Of a DNA stretch of 23,692 nt, positions 9,211 through 16,719 are shown piece after piece (positions within the stretch are counted from its first letter, which is position 1; each line of letters opens with the position of its first letter). Source of the DNA: Verrucomicrobiota bacterium (GTDB lineage Bacteria > Verrucomicrobiota > Verrucomicrobiia > Limisphaerales > UBA1100); the NCBI GenBank assembly GCA_028872645.1, contig JAPKDK010000015.1, forward strand, positions 1-23,692. The letters run 5' to 3'. The translations under genes were made by a program, and so were the position numbers. The notes under the pieces were generated by a model, which worked only from the letters and a program-made list of their open reading frames with translations, made no database searches and was not told the origin of the DNA.

Positions 9211-9234
9211 CGCCAAGACGCCAAGACGCCAAGG
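9211..9234. repeat. Three tandem copies of CGCCAAGA-type unit
   Basis: CGCCAAGA is repeated three times in tandem, the last copy ending in GG, between the MORN-like gene and the ABC exporter start. This short word resembles dispersed intergenic repeats seen in many environmental bacteria. It sits in the untranslated leader of the exporter if the two genes are co-transcribed. No function is evident. Confidence 0.6.
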
Positions 9235-9256
9235 TTTATTTGAAGCGAAGGGAAGA

Positions 9257-9604
9257 TTAAATCGGCACGCCGTCTTTGTCCCAGTGTTGGGCTTGGGCGC
9301 ATTCGCCGTTGGTGATGAAAAATTCTTCGTGCTTTTGGCCGTTGTCGTACCAGCGCGTCCAATGGCCTTCGGGTCGGCCTTCGTGGAAAAACCCCTCAGC
9401 GGTCACATGGCCTCGCAGATCGACTGCCTGCGCGCGGCCGGTGTAGGCGGTGCGTTCGCTTTGGAAATAGGAAAGGCAATCGAAGAAATCCTGTGAGGTC
9501 GGCATGTCCTGCACCGCGCCCACCACATCGCGCAATTCTAAATCCGCAAAGCGAACTAATCGTACGCAGCGCGGTGTGAAAATATGATGTCCCGAATTCG
9601 GCAT
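9257..9604 (-). CDS. Small MORN/YwqK-like repeat protein
   Basis: A 115-residue soluble protein. The C-terminal half has MORN/YwqK-type beta-hairpin repeats, recognisable as GFFHEGRPEGHWTRWYDNGQ followed by KHEEFFITNG and HWDKDGVPI. Proteins with this repeat are often labelled YwqK-family antitoxin, but no toxin partner is present and that label should not be taken as a function. The N-terminal part (about residues 1-50) is not recognised. ATG 9604 is preferred over an upstream codon because a strong Shine-Dalgarno site precedes it. It is divergent from the helicase gene and upstream of the ABC exporter. Confidence 0.7.
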   Translation of the reverse strand: MPNSGHHIFTPRCVRLVRFADLELRDVVGAVQDMPTSQDFFDCLSYFQSERTAYTGRAQAVDLRGHVTAEGFFHEGRPEGHWTRWYDNGQKHEEFFITNGECAQAQHWDKDGVPI

Positions 9605-9608
9605 GAAT

Positions 9609-9616
9609 CTCCTCCT
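9609..9616 (-). promoter_or_regulatory. Strong Shine-Dalgarno site for the MORN-like gene
   Basis: On the minus strand the sequence is AGGAGGAG, four bases before ATG 9604 (AGGAGGAGATTC then ATG). It is the best ribosome binding site in the window, where most genes have weak or no such site, and it decides the start of this gene. Confidence 0.75.
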
Positions 9617-9707
9617 GCGCGAAAGGTACCCTGAGGCATTCCTTTGGCCCACGAAAACTTATCAACCAATTTCAGCCTTCTGCCTTTTGCCCGCAACCAT
9701 TAGCCTC

Positions 9708-11735
9708 GTGCGCGTGCCACGGGAGTACACATTGCAGCCTTATCGCGACTCGGTTGATTTACAAATCGACTATGAGGCGGAGCTAAACGAATCGCAGCGC
9801 GCGGCTGTCACCGCGTTGCCAGGGCCGGCGTTGGTGATTGCGGGGGCGGGCTCTGGCAAGACGCGCACGCTCACGTATCGCGTGGCGTATTTGCTGGAAC
9901 AAGGCGTGCCGGCGGATCGCATTTTGCTGCTGACTTTTACAAATAAAGCGGCCAAGGAAATGATGGGGCGGGTGACCAATTTGATTGGGCGCGATATGAG
10001 TGAGCTTTGGGGAGGCACGTTTCATTCCATCGGCCATCGCGTGCTGCGGCGGCACGCGGAGGCGCTGGGGTTCACGCGGTCGTTTACCATTCAGGATCGT
10101 GAAGACGCCAAAGGGCTCATCACCGCGTGCATCGCCGAGGCGGACATCGACGTGAAGGCCACGCGCTTTCCCAAGCCGGATGTGGTCGGCGACATCGGCT
10201 CGCTCGCCATCAATAAGCAAGTGCCGGTGAGCGAAATTATTGAGGACCGCTATCCGTGGTTCGAGCCGTTGACGGAACAAATCACCAACGTGCTCGACCG
10301 CTACACCAAACGCAAACTGGACAACGGCTTGATGGATTTCGATGACTTGCTCGTGCTATGGCTGCGCTTGATGAAAGAGCACGAGGACTTGCGCACGATG
10401 TATCAGCAGCGGTTTCAGTTTGTGCTGGTGGATGAATATCAGGATACGAATTTACTGCAGGCGGAGCTGATTGATCTGTTGGGTGCGCGCTTCAAAAACG
10501 TGATGGTGGTGGGCGATGATTCGCAGAGCATTTACTCGTGGCGCGGCGCGAATTACGCGAACATAATGGAGTTTCCCAAGCGTTATTCTGGCGCGCAGGT
10601 TTACAAAATCGAAACGAACTATCGCAGCACACCGGAGATTCTCAACCTCGCCAACGCCGCCATCGCCGCCAACACGAGGCAATTTGCCAAGAAACTGACC
10701 GCGTGTCGCGATTCCGGCGAGAAGCCGGCGAAAGTGGTGTGCAGCGCCGCCGACGAACAAGCGGCCTTTGTGGCGCAACGCGCGCTGGAGCTGCGTGAAG
10801 AGGGCATCGAGCTGAGCGATATGGCGGTGCTGTATCGCTCGCACTTTCACGCGCTGGAATTGCAGCTCGAACTAACGCGTCGCAACATCCCATTTTCCAT
10901 TACAAGCGGCGTCCGGTTTTTTGAACAGGCGCACATTAAAGATGTGACGTCGTACCTCAAGTGGCTGGCTAATCCTCGCGATGAACAGGCCTTCAAGCGG
11001 CTCGTGCTGATGCTGCCAGGCGTGGGCGGCATAACGGCACTCAAGTTGTGGGGCCAATTTCTGACCGCGCATGCGGGCAGTCGTCCCTTGGCGGAAGCCG
11101 TGCAGCTCTGCGCCGGCGTTCCCAAAAAAGCCAAAGTGCCGTGGGCTCAGTTTTCCGCAACGGTTGCCCAGCTCGAAACCAAATCGGTAGTGGGCGATGC
11201 GGGCGCAATGATTTCGCTGATTTTAGAGGCGGGCTATTCGGATTACGTCGAAGCGAATTACGACAAAGCACCGCAGCGCAAGGATGACATTGAGCAGCTC
11301 AGCGTCTTTGCGCGTCAATACGATTCGCTGGAAAATTTTCTGGCCGAGTTGGCGCTGCTCACTAACGTGGAGGCCGAACAGGGACGATCCGAAAATGAGG
11401 ACGAAGAAAAACTCCGGCTCACGACCATCCACCAAGCCAAGGGGCTGGAATTCAAAGTGGTGTTTGTCATTATGCTGTGCGACGGGATGTTCCCGAGCAA
11501 TCGCTCGCTCGATTCGCTGGACGGCGAGGAGGAGGAGCGTCGCCTCTTTTACGTCGCCATCACGCGCGCGATGGACGAGCTGTACCTTTGCCACCCACTC
11601 ATCCGCACCGTCGCCGCTGGCAGCAGTGATGATATGATTCAGCTCCCATCGCGTTTTCTCAAAGAGTTGCCCGATGAATTGCTCGATGAATGGAAGATTG
11701 GATCGTTTGATCCGTATCAGCAGGGGGCGTTTTAA
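9708..11735 (+). CDS. UvrD/Rep/PcrA-type superfamily 1 DNA helicase
   Basis: A 3'-5' DNA helicase of repair or replication-restart type, 675 residues from GTG 9708. Motifs in order are the Q-motif LNESQRAAV, motif I AGAGSGKT (Walker A, 45-52), Ia TFTNKAA, motif II DEYQDT (242-247), motif III GDDSQSIYSWRGA, motif IV NYRS, motif V TIHQAKGLEFK, and motif VI EERRLFYVAITRA. The C-terminal tail is shorter than in PcrA or UvrD (about 720 residues). The start is uncertain: GTG 9708 and GTG 9714 are close, and ATG 9603 is in frame but would add about 35 unconserved residues and overlap the start of the divergent MORN-like gene. No good Shine-Dalgarno site helps the choice. The choice among uvrD, pcrA and rep cannot be made from the sequence alone. 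Confidence 0.93.
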   Translation: MRVPREYTLQPYRDSVDLQIDYEAELNESQRAAVTALPGPALVIAGAGSGKTRTLTYRVAYLLEQGVPADRILLLTFTNKAAKEMMGRVTNLIGRDMSELWGGTFHSIGHRVLRRHAEALGFTRSFTIQDREDAKGLITACIAEADIDVKATRFPKPDVVGDIGSLAINKQVPVSEIIEDRYPWFEPLTEQITNVLDRYTKRKLDNGLMDFDDLLVLWLRLMKEHEDLRTMYQQRFQFVLVDEYQDTNLLQAELIDLLGARFKNVMVVGDDSQSIYSWRGANYANIMEFPKRYSGAQVYKIETNYRSTPEILNLANAAIAANTRQFAKKLTACRDSGEKPAKVVCSAADEQAAFVAQRALELREEGIELSDMAVLYRSHFHALELQLELTRRNIPFSITSGVRFFEQAHIKDVTSYLKWLANPRDEQAFKRLVLMLPGVGGITALKLWGQFLTAHAGSRPLAEAVQLCAGVPKKAKVPWAQFSATVAQLETKSVVGDAGAMISLILEAGYSDYVEANYDKAPQRKDDIEQLSVFARQYDSLENFLAELALLTNVEAEQGRSENEDEEKLRLTTIHQAKGLEFKVVFVIMLCDGMFPSNRSLDSLDGEEEERRLFYVAITRAMDELYLCHPLIRTVAAGSSDDMIQLPSRFLKELPDELLDEWKIGSFDPYQQGAF

Positions 11736-11773
11736 ACCAGATTCAGAAAGGGCGTGTTCTCCGTGCGCGCCAA

Positions 11774-11799
11774 GGCGGTTTCGGAGAAACCGCCCTACC
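11774..11799 (-). repeat. GGTAGGG hairpin repeat between convergent genes
   Basis: GGCGGTTT (11774-11781) and AAACCGCC (11787-11794) form an 8-bp stem around CGGAG. Read on the minus strand, the element is GGTAGGGCGGTTTCTCCG and onward. The TAG in it is the stop codon of the apbE gene. It lies between the convergent ends of the helicase and apbE genes and could act as a terminator, though there is no U-tract. Confidence 0.65.
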
Positions 11800-12658
11800 G
11801 CAAAACACGCATTCCCGCTGGAGCTTCCAATTCCGGCTCCACCAAAAACGCTGTCGCCCACGAATCGCTTTCGGTGGCGGAATCGCACACTACCCCCGTC
11901 ACGCGCGCCGCTTGGGTGGGGCGGCCTGTGCGGGGATCGATGACGTGGCCTTGTTCGTTGCCTTCGGCGTCGACGAATGATTTACCGCCGATGCCGGAAA
12001 CGGACAGCGATTCATTTTTCAAATCAACAAATTGCAGCGGCAGCTGGTTTTCATCGGGATGTTCCACCGCCACGCGCCAGGGGCTTCCATTGGCTTGGGT
12101 GCCGCGCGCGCAGACGGTGCTGGTGCCGCCGTGGATGAGGAAATTTTCAAATTCATTTTCGAGCAATAGCGCGGTGGCGCACTCCAGCGCGTAACCTTTG
12201 CCGATGGAACCGAGGTCGAGCATCACGCCATCGCGCGCGAATTGCACGGTGGTATCGGTGGCATCAAGTTGGAGGTACTGCATTCCCGTGCACGCGAGAG
12301 CTGTGGTGATGGCATCGGGGGTGGGTTCCGCGCCGGTGTCGTTTATAAAATGCCAGCATTTCATCAACGGCGCGAGGGTGATGTCGAAAGCGCCTTGGGT
12401 TTGTTGGCTCAAATCCACGCAGCGTTCGAGCAGCGTGAAGACTTCGGGTGACACGCGCACGGGCTCGAGCGCGGCGCGTTGGTTGAGGTGGGCGATTTCG
12501 CTGGTGGGTTGGTACAGGCTGAGGATGCTTTCGAGCCGCGCGATTTCCGCCAGGGCCTCTTCGGCGGCGGCGCGTAAAGTGGCCTCGGGCGCGCCGTACA
12601 GGGCGACCTCAAAGCGAGTGGCCATCGCCTCGGCGGCGACGGTGAGGGTTTCAGGCAT
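11795..12658 (-). CDS. apbE: FAD:protein FMN transferase, ApbE family
   Basis: A 287-residue enzyme that uses FAD to attach FMN to a Thr or Ser of target proteins, for example Rnf/Nqr-type subunits. Motifs are EAMATRFEV near the N-terminus, DITLAPLMKCW, LDLGSIGKGYALE (the ApbE core motif), HGGTSTV, GHVIDPRTGRP, and SDSWATAF (metal-binding region). No signal peptide or lipobox is visible, so a cytoplasmic form is likely, unlike the lipoprotein forms. A rho-independent terminator of the upstream gene ends six bases before the ATG, leaving no room for a ribosome binding site. ATG 12625 (the Met of MATRFEV) is a possible alternative start, but it would trim conserved sequence. The C-terminus ends in a repeat element and may be shortened. 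Confidence 0.88.
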   Translation of the reverse strand: MPETLTVAAEAMATRFEVALYGAPEATLRAAAEEALAEIARLESILSLYQPTSEIAHLNQRAALEPVRVSPEVFTLLERCVDLSQQTQGAFDITLAPLMKCWHFINDTGAEPTPDAITTALACTGMQYLQLDATDTTVQFARDGVMLDLGSIGKGYALECATALLLENEFENFLIHGGTSTVCARGTQANGSPWRVAVEHPDENQLPLQFVDLKNESLSVSGIGGKSFVDAEGNEQGHVIDPRTGRPTQAARVTGVVCDSATESDSWATAFLVEPELEAPAGMRVLR

Positions 12659-12664
12659 AGCTAC

Positions 12665-12694
12665 AAAAAAGGCTCCACGGTTGCCCGTGGAGCC
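12665..12694 (-). terminator. Rho-independent terminator of the Gfo/Idh gene
   Basis: On the minus strand, GGCTCCACGG and CCGTGGAGCC (12694-12685 and 12680-12671) form a perfect 10-bp stem with a 4-base loop, followed by six T residues (12670-12665). This is the clearest intrinsic terminator in the window. It starts 17 bases after the Gfo/Idh stop codon and its U-tract ends six bases before the apbE start. Confidence 0.92.
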
Positions 12695-12711
12695 GATGAT
12701 TTTGAATGGCC

Positions 12712-14127
12712 TCAGCCGCCGATTTCCCTGATGGGGCCGTACGGGCCTTGGTTGAGCTTGGCTTCCTCGGCGTAATCGTAGGCCTTGATCTCGCGGCCGG
12801 AGCCGTCGGTAATCTTGCGGGTCTTGGGATCGAAATGCGCCATCGTGCCACGCCGGTCGGCGATTTCCGCGAGGGAAATCACGGCCTGCACCCGGATGGC
12901 GAGGTCGATGCCGGCCACAGGTTCGTCGCCGTTGCGGATGCAGTCGAGCCAGTTTTTGTGGTGCTGCGGGGTGGTGTTTCCGCTCGGCTTTAAATTGGTA
13001 AAGGTCTCTGGGTCAAAATCTTCGGCTAAATGTTTTTCAGGTTTATATTCTAGAGTATCACCAGTTGAACTAAGGGCTATTGTTCCATGATGGCCGCGGA
13101 TTAACTCATTGAAGCCTGCTCCATGAATTGAAGAACTTGTGACCATTAAGGTTCCTCCGCTCGGAAACTCTGCCATGACTTGGGTATTGTCACTCACATC
13201 ACGGTCGGGTGTGACATGACGGGAACCGAAGCATACTACTCTACTTGGGAATTCCGGCTTTCCAAGGGCTCTCATTAGCGGGAACAGGCGGTGAGGAACA
13301 AGGTCGCCCAGTAGGCCCGCACAATACGGGAGATACTTGCGCCAGCGGAAGTAGTGGTCGGGGTTGAAGCCGATTTGTTTCATGTCCTCGCGCAGCCAGC
13401 CGATTTTTCCTTTCTCGGTGGTCCACTGGATGTCGCCCTTGGTGGCCCAAGGTTGCAGGCGGTAGTTCCATTCGCCTTTGGGGTTGTTGCGCATGTACGA
13501 ACCTTGCGCGAGCACAAGCGGCCCCAACTTGCCTTGAGCGATGAGCTCGGCGGCCTTGGCGAAGTTTCCGCAACTGGTAATCTGCGAACCCACCTGCACC
13601 TTACGCTTGGTGCGCTTCACGGCGTCGTATAGCTTGAACGCTTCGCCGAGGTAACGCGTCATCGGTTTCTCAACATAAATATCTTTGCCGGTCTCCATCG
13701 CCTCGATGCAAATGCGCGTGTGCCAGTGATCCACCGTGGCGCACACCACGGCGTCGATGTCCTTGCGCTCGATCACCTTGCGATAATCCGTGTACGCTTC
13801 CACTTTGTCTTTGGAATTTTTGGCGACAAAATCTTTTGCCGCATGGGCACGGTGCGAGGATACGTCACACATCGCGGCCTGCGCAATGTTGTTGCCCTCG
13901 GCGTGTTGGCGCATTTGGCGCACGTGCGCGCCAAAGCCGCGCCCGCCCACACCAATAAAGCCGATCACGATTTTTTCATTCGCGCCCTTCACATTGGCCG
14001 AGGGGGCCTTGTTGCCGGCATACACCGGCACCTTCAACGCAGCGGCCGCAACGGCGACGGTGCCGGTGGTTTTGAGGAATTTGCGGCGGGTTTCGCCGGC
14101 CTTGGGGGATTGTTTTTTGTTGCTCAT
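12712..14127 (-). CDS. Tat-exported Gfo/Idh/MocA family oxidoreductase
   Basis: A 471-residue NAD(P)-dependent oxidoreductase of the type abundant in Verrucomicrobiota and Planctomycetota, probably acting on sugars or inositols outside the cytoplasm. A twin-arginine signal is present: TRRKFLK at 13-19, then a hydrophobic stretch to about residue 35. The Rossmann motif GFIGVGGRGFG follows at about residue 51, and the EKP motif of this family is in YVEKPMTRYL. The start is ATG 14127, with AAAGG seven bases upstream; the open frame extends 68 codons further but without family similarity. The middle, residues about 271-381, has codon use and GC unlike the rest. The gene is divergent from a sodium:solute symporter gene, and the two could serve one sugar pathway. 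Substrate unknown. Confidence 0.9.
   Translation of the reverse strand: MSNKKQSPKAGETRRKFLKTTGTVAVAAAALKVPVYAGNKAPSANVKGANEKIVIGFIGVGGRGFGAHVRQMRQHAEGNNIAQAAMCDVSSHRAHAAKDFVAKNSKDKVEAYTDYRKVIERKDIDAVVCATVDHWHTRICIEAMETGKDIYVEKPMTRYLGEAFKLYDAVKRTKRKVQVGSQITSCGNFAKAAELIAQGKLGPLVLAQGSYMRNNPKGEWNYRLQPWATKGDIQWTTEKGKIGWLREDMKQIGFNPDHYFRWRKYLPYCAGLLGDLVPHRLFPLMRALGKPEFPSRVVCFGSRHVTPDRDVSDNTQVMAEFPSGGTLMVTSSSIHGAGFNELIRGHHGTIALSSTGDTLEYKPEKHLAEDFDPETFTNLKPSGNTTPQHHKNWLDCIRNGDEPVAGIDLAIRVQAVISLAEIADRRGTMAHFDPKTRKITDGSGREIKAYDYAEEAKLNQGPYGPIREIGG
12985..13315 (-). other. Low-GC mosaic segment inside the Gfo/Idh gene
   Basis: The reading frame stays intact, but codons change sharply: TTA, CTA, ATA, AGA, GTA, ACT, CCT and TCA appear together here and are rare on both sides. 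Hand-counted GC is 21/60 for 13021-13080, 27/60 for 13081-13140 and 30/60 for 13141-13200, against 35/60 for 13381-13440. The edges are approximate. The pattern suggests replacement of part of the gene by recombination with a related gene from a lower-GC source. Confidence 0.6.
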
Positions 14128-14208
14128 AAAATGCCTTTGTTTGTGTTGCCCAACTGAGGTCTCAGAGGATAGCCCCAAGCGGGCAAGCGTCAACCCTGAA
14201 TCTCCCCT

Positions 14209-14224
14209 GTGCTGCCGGCAGCAC
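14209..14224. promoter_or_regulatory. Perfect 16-bp palindrome in a divergent intergenic region
   Basis: GTGCTGCCGGCAGCAC is a perfect palindrome in the 154 bases between the divergent Gfo/Idh and symporter genes. A dimeric repressor or activator site controlling both is plausible. No clear -10 or -35 boxes were recognised around it, and the site could also be a chance palindrome in GC-rich DNA. Confidence 0.4.
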
Positions 14225-14281
14225 GTGCGGCTGTGAATTGGATTTGATTGCCCTTGCCTGTCGCCTCCGGACAATGCCTTG

Positions 14282-15748
14282 ATGCTTGCCGCCGCGCCGC
14301 CGATTTCCCCAATTGATTGGACGGTCATCATTGTTTACCTCATCGGCATCATCGCGCTGGGCGTGTGGCTGGGGCGCGGGCAGAAAACCACACGCGATTA
14401 TTTTCTCGGCGGACGCGAGCTGCCGTGGTGGGCAGTGGCCTTTTCCATCGTGGCCACCGAGACCAGCGCGCTTACGTTTATCGGCGTGCCCGCGATGGCG
14501 TATGGCGGAAATTTGATGTTCATCCAAATCGTCATCGGCTACGTGATTGGCCGCATCGTGTTGGCGGTGGTAATGGTGCCGTTGTATTTCAAAAAAGAAA
14601 TCTACTCACCCTACGCACTCATCGGCAATGCCTTCGGCAGCGGCGCGCACAAGACGGCGGCGGTAATGTTCCTCATCGTTGGCACGCTGGCCGCGGGCGT
14701 GCGAGTGTTCGTCACGTGCATCCCGTTACAGCTGATGCTCGATTGGCCCGTGCTGCCGGCCATCCTGCTCTTTGTTGGCTTGTCGCTCGTATACACTTAT
14801 GTGGGCGGATTGAAAGCCGTGGTGTGGACCGATGCCGCACAATTTATTGTCTTCGTGGCCGGCGGATTGTTTGCGCTGTTTTATATTCCAACGCTCATTG
14901 ACGGCGGCTGGAGCAGCGCGATGGAAACTGCCCGCGCCGAAGGCAAACTCGAATGGCTCAACCCCCAACTCACCCTCGCCGCGCCGTACAATCTTTGGAT
15001 GGGCATTCTCGGCGCGGGCGTGTTTGTGCTGTTCACCCACGGCGTCGACCAACTCGTCGCGCAGCGCGTGCTCGCCTGCCGCACCATCGCCGATGGCCGC
15101 AAGGCGCTGGCCTTTTGCGCCATTGTGATTCTGCCGATGATGCTGCTTTTCCTAATGGTCGGCGTGTTGCTGTGGGTGCTTTATCAGCAAATGCCCATCC
15201 CCATCGACATCCCTGAAAATTCATTTGGCAAAAAACAAACCGACTTTGTGTTTCCCATCTTTATGCTCGCCCAAGCGCCGGTGGGCGTGAAGGGGCTTTT
15301 GTTGGTGGGCATCTTCGCCGCCGCGATGTCGTCGGTGAGTTCCGCACTTAACGCGCTGTCGTCGGTCACCGTGATGGATCTCGGGCTCGCCAAAAAAGAA
15401 TCCTCCGATGAACACAAGCTCAAACTCAGCCGTTGGACGACTTTGTTTTGGGGCGCGATGCTCATCGGAGTGGCCTATGCCAGCCGCGAAGTGGAGTCGG
15501 TAATGAACGCCGCCTTCAGTCTCGTCGGCCTCGCCAGCGGCGGCTTGCTTGGCGGCGTGTTGTTGGCGCTCACTATTAAGAAGGGTCGCGGCACACCCAT
15601 CATCCTCGGCATGGTAGTTTCGTTGCTGGCCATGCTTGCCATCAAGTACGGTTTGAAAGACGCCATCCATTGGCCGTGGTACACTACGATTGGCTGCAGC
15701 ATCACGACTGGAGTGGCATTGCTTGCGAGAGCAGCCCAAGATAAATAA
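14282..15748 (+). CDS. Sodium:solute symporter (SSS family)
   Basis: A 488-residue inner-membrane symporter with about thirteen hydrophobic segments, in the SLC5-like sodium:solute family. Typical landmarks are TRDYFLGGRELPWW near residue 40, WAVAFSIVATETSA (TM2), GLKAVVWTDAAQ, and FAAAMSSVSSALNALSS from residue 345, where the Ser residues of TM8 contribute to the Na2 site. The substrate is not determined; sugars, inositol, sialic acid or organic acids are all possible. ATG 14282 is preferred to the TTG just before it. No good Shine-Dalgarno site is seen. Being divergent from a Gfo/Idh oxidoreductase suggests uptake of a sugar-like compound, by inference only. Confidence 0.92.
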   Translation: MLAAAPPISPIDWTVIIVYLIGIIALGVWLGRGQKTTRDYFLGGRELPWWAVAFSIVATETSALTFIGVPAMAYGGNLMFIQIVIGYVIGRIVLAVVMVPLYFKKEIYSPYALIGNAFGSGAHKTAAVMFLIVGTLAAGVRVFVTCIPLQLMLDWPVLPAILLFVGLSLVYTYVGGLKAVVWTDAAQFIVFVAGGLFALFYIPTLIDGGWSSAMETARAEGKLEWLNPQLTLAAPYNLWMGILGAGVFVLFTHGVDQLVAQRVLACRTIADGRKALAFCAIVILPMMLLFLMVGVLLWVLYQQMPIPIDIPENSFGKKQTDFVFPIFMLAQAPVGVKGLLLVGIFAAAMSSVSSALNALSSVTVMDLGLAKKESSDEHKLKLSRWTTLFWGAMLIGVAYASREVESVMNAAFSLVGLASGGLLGGVLLALTIKKGRGTPIILGMVVSLLAMLAIKYGLKDAIHWPWYTTIGCSITTGVALLARAAQDK

Positions 15749-15749
15749 T

Positions 15750-15797
15750 CACAGAGACACAGAGATTGATTTGCTCTGTGTTCTCCGTGTCTCAGTG
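15750..15797. repeat. CACAGAGACACAGAG inverted repeat
   Basis: CACAGAG (15758-15764) pairs perfectly with CTCTGTG (15774-15780), and the flanks CACAGAGACA and TGTCTCAGTG extend the inverted repeat imperfectly. Words of this kind (CACAGAGACACGGAG) are widespread dispersed intergenic repeats. It lies between the convergent symporter and toroid-protein genes and may serve as a terminator, though without a U-tract. Confidence 0.65.
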
Positions 15798-15825
15798 GTG
15801 GAAAAAATGACGGGGCGAATCTAAT

Positions 15826-16719
15826 TCACCCGTTCAAACTCAAATGCCCCAGCGCAAGGAGTCCATAAAACGTATACTCGCAATCGAGATAATCATCCGA
15901 CCAATGGCCGTGGAAACCGCCGGTAGCGTTCCAAAGTGAATCCACGAAATCCAAACAGCGATCGGTTTCATCTTCCGTAAGCCACACGTCCAACGCGGCT
16001 AGCGCGTGGAGGGTGGTGGCGGTGGAGAGGAGGTCGGGCATCGGCGCACCGGGCACGGCGACGAATCCGCCTTGCGGATGCAAGCGATCGCGCAGCCATT
16101 GGCCGACTTCGGCGTTGATGGGGAGGTGCAGATTATTGAGAAGCACCACCGCGCCGGCGGTGGGGTTGGTGGAGCCGACGGGAAGGTTGGGATGGTTGTT
16201 CCACGCGTGGTCGGGCGTCTCCAGTTTTTTGAGGCTCTGCAAAATACGCAGCGGCTTGGGCGGCAGTTTGCCCATATCCTGATACGCGCCGAGGGCGAGG
16301 AAGGAACCGTACGCCGTACCATGATCGCGTTTCAGATTATTGTCCCAACCGCCGCACTGTTTGCGAAAGGACTCAAGGCGTTGGAGCAGTTGGGCGCGCA
16401 AGCCCTTCGGCATTCGATCCGTGCCCAGCGAACCCCAACAGCGTGTGAGGCAACTGAGATGCACGAGGTCGAGCCCATCGCCATCAGCAAAGGTTTGCAG
16501 AAATTTTTCGACCGCATCGAGATCCGGCTCCGCCTGAAACACCGCCAACGCGTCCAGCCCAAAAACGGTGTAATAAAGGTCACTCTTCCCCCCGCGATCC
16601 TTGAAGCCCCCATCGGGATTCTGTTGCGAAAGAAGAAACTCGCGAACAAGATCGCTCACCTCCCCCAACACCGTCGGGGCTACCCTCGCCACTTGTAGCA
16701 TTTCGAGGCGAAGGCTCAT
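15826..16719 (-). CDS. Prenyltransferase/squalene-cyclase-like alpha/alpha-toroid protein
   Basis: A 297-residue protein built from repeats of the prenyltransferase/terpenoid-cyclase toroid: NPDGGFKDRGGKSDLYYTVFGL, CGGWDNNLKRDHGTAYGSFLAL, PQGGFVAVPGAPMPDLLSTATT and TGGFHGHW...CEYTFYGLLALGHL. The overall form is closest to beta subunits of protein prenyltransferases. However, where those have Asp-X-Cys zinc ligands (Asp297/Cys299 in farnesyltransferase), this protein has Asp-Leu-Leu. A squalene-cyclase DXDD motif is also absent. So it may bind an isoprenoid chain without being a zinc prenyltransferase or a class II cyclase. Its ATG overlaps the Doc-like stop (ATGA), so it is translated with the upstream genes, which include a polyprenyl synthase. 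No signal peptide; cytoplasmic. Confidence 0.8.
   Translation of the reverse strand: MSLRLEMLQVARVAPTVLGEVSDLVREFLLSQQNPDGGFKDRGGKSDLYYTVFGLDALAVFQAEPDLDAVEKFLQTFADGDGLDLVHLSCLTRCWGSLGTDRMPKGLRAQLLQRLESFRKQCGGWDNNLKRDHGTAYGSFLALGAYQDMGKLPPKPLRILQSLKKLETPDHAWNNHPNLPVGSTNPTAGAVVLLNNLHLPINAEVGQWLRDRLHPQGGFVAVPGAPMPDLLSTATTLHALAALDVWLTEDETDRCLDFVDSLWNATGGFHGHWSDDYLDCEYTFYGLLALGHLSLNG

Noticed and set aside
9211..9234. Possible CRISPR array at the tandem repeats
   Set aside because: The units are 8 bases long and directly adjacent, with no spacers and no cas genes.
14128..14331. 68-codon extension before the Tat signal of the Gfo/Idh protein
   Set aside because: It would place residues before the twin-arginine signal and cross the divergent promoter region; AAAGG precedes ATG 14127.
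15826..16719. Squalene-hopene cyclase
   Set aside because: Too short (297 residues against more than 600) and no DXDD motif.
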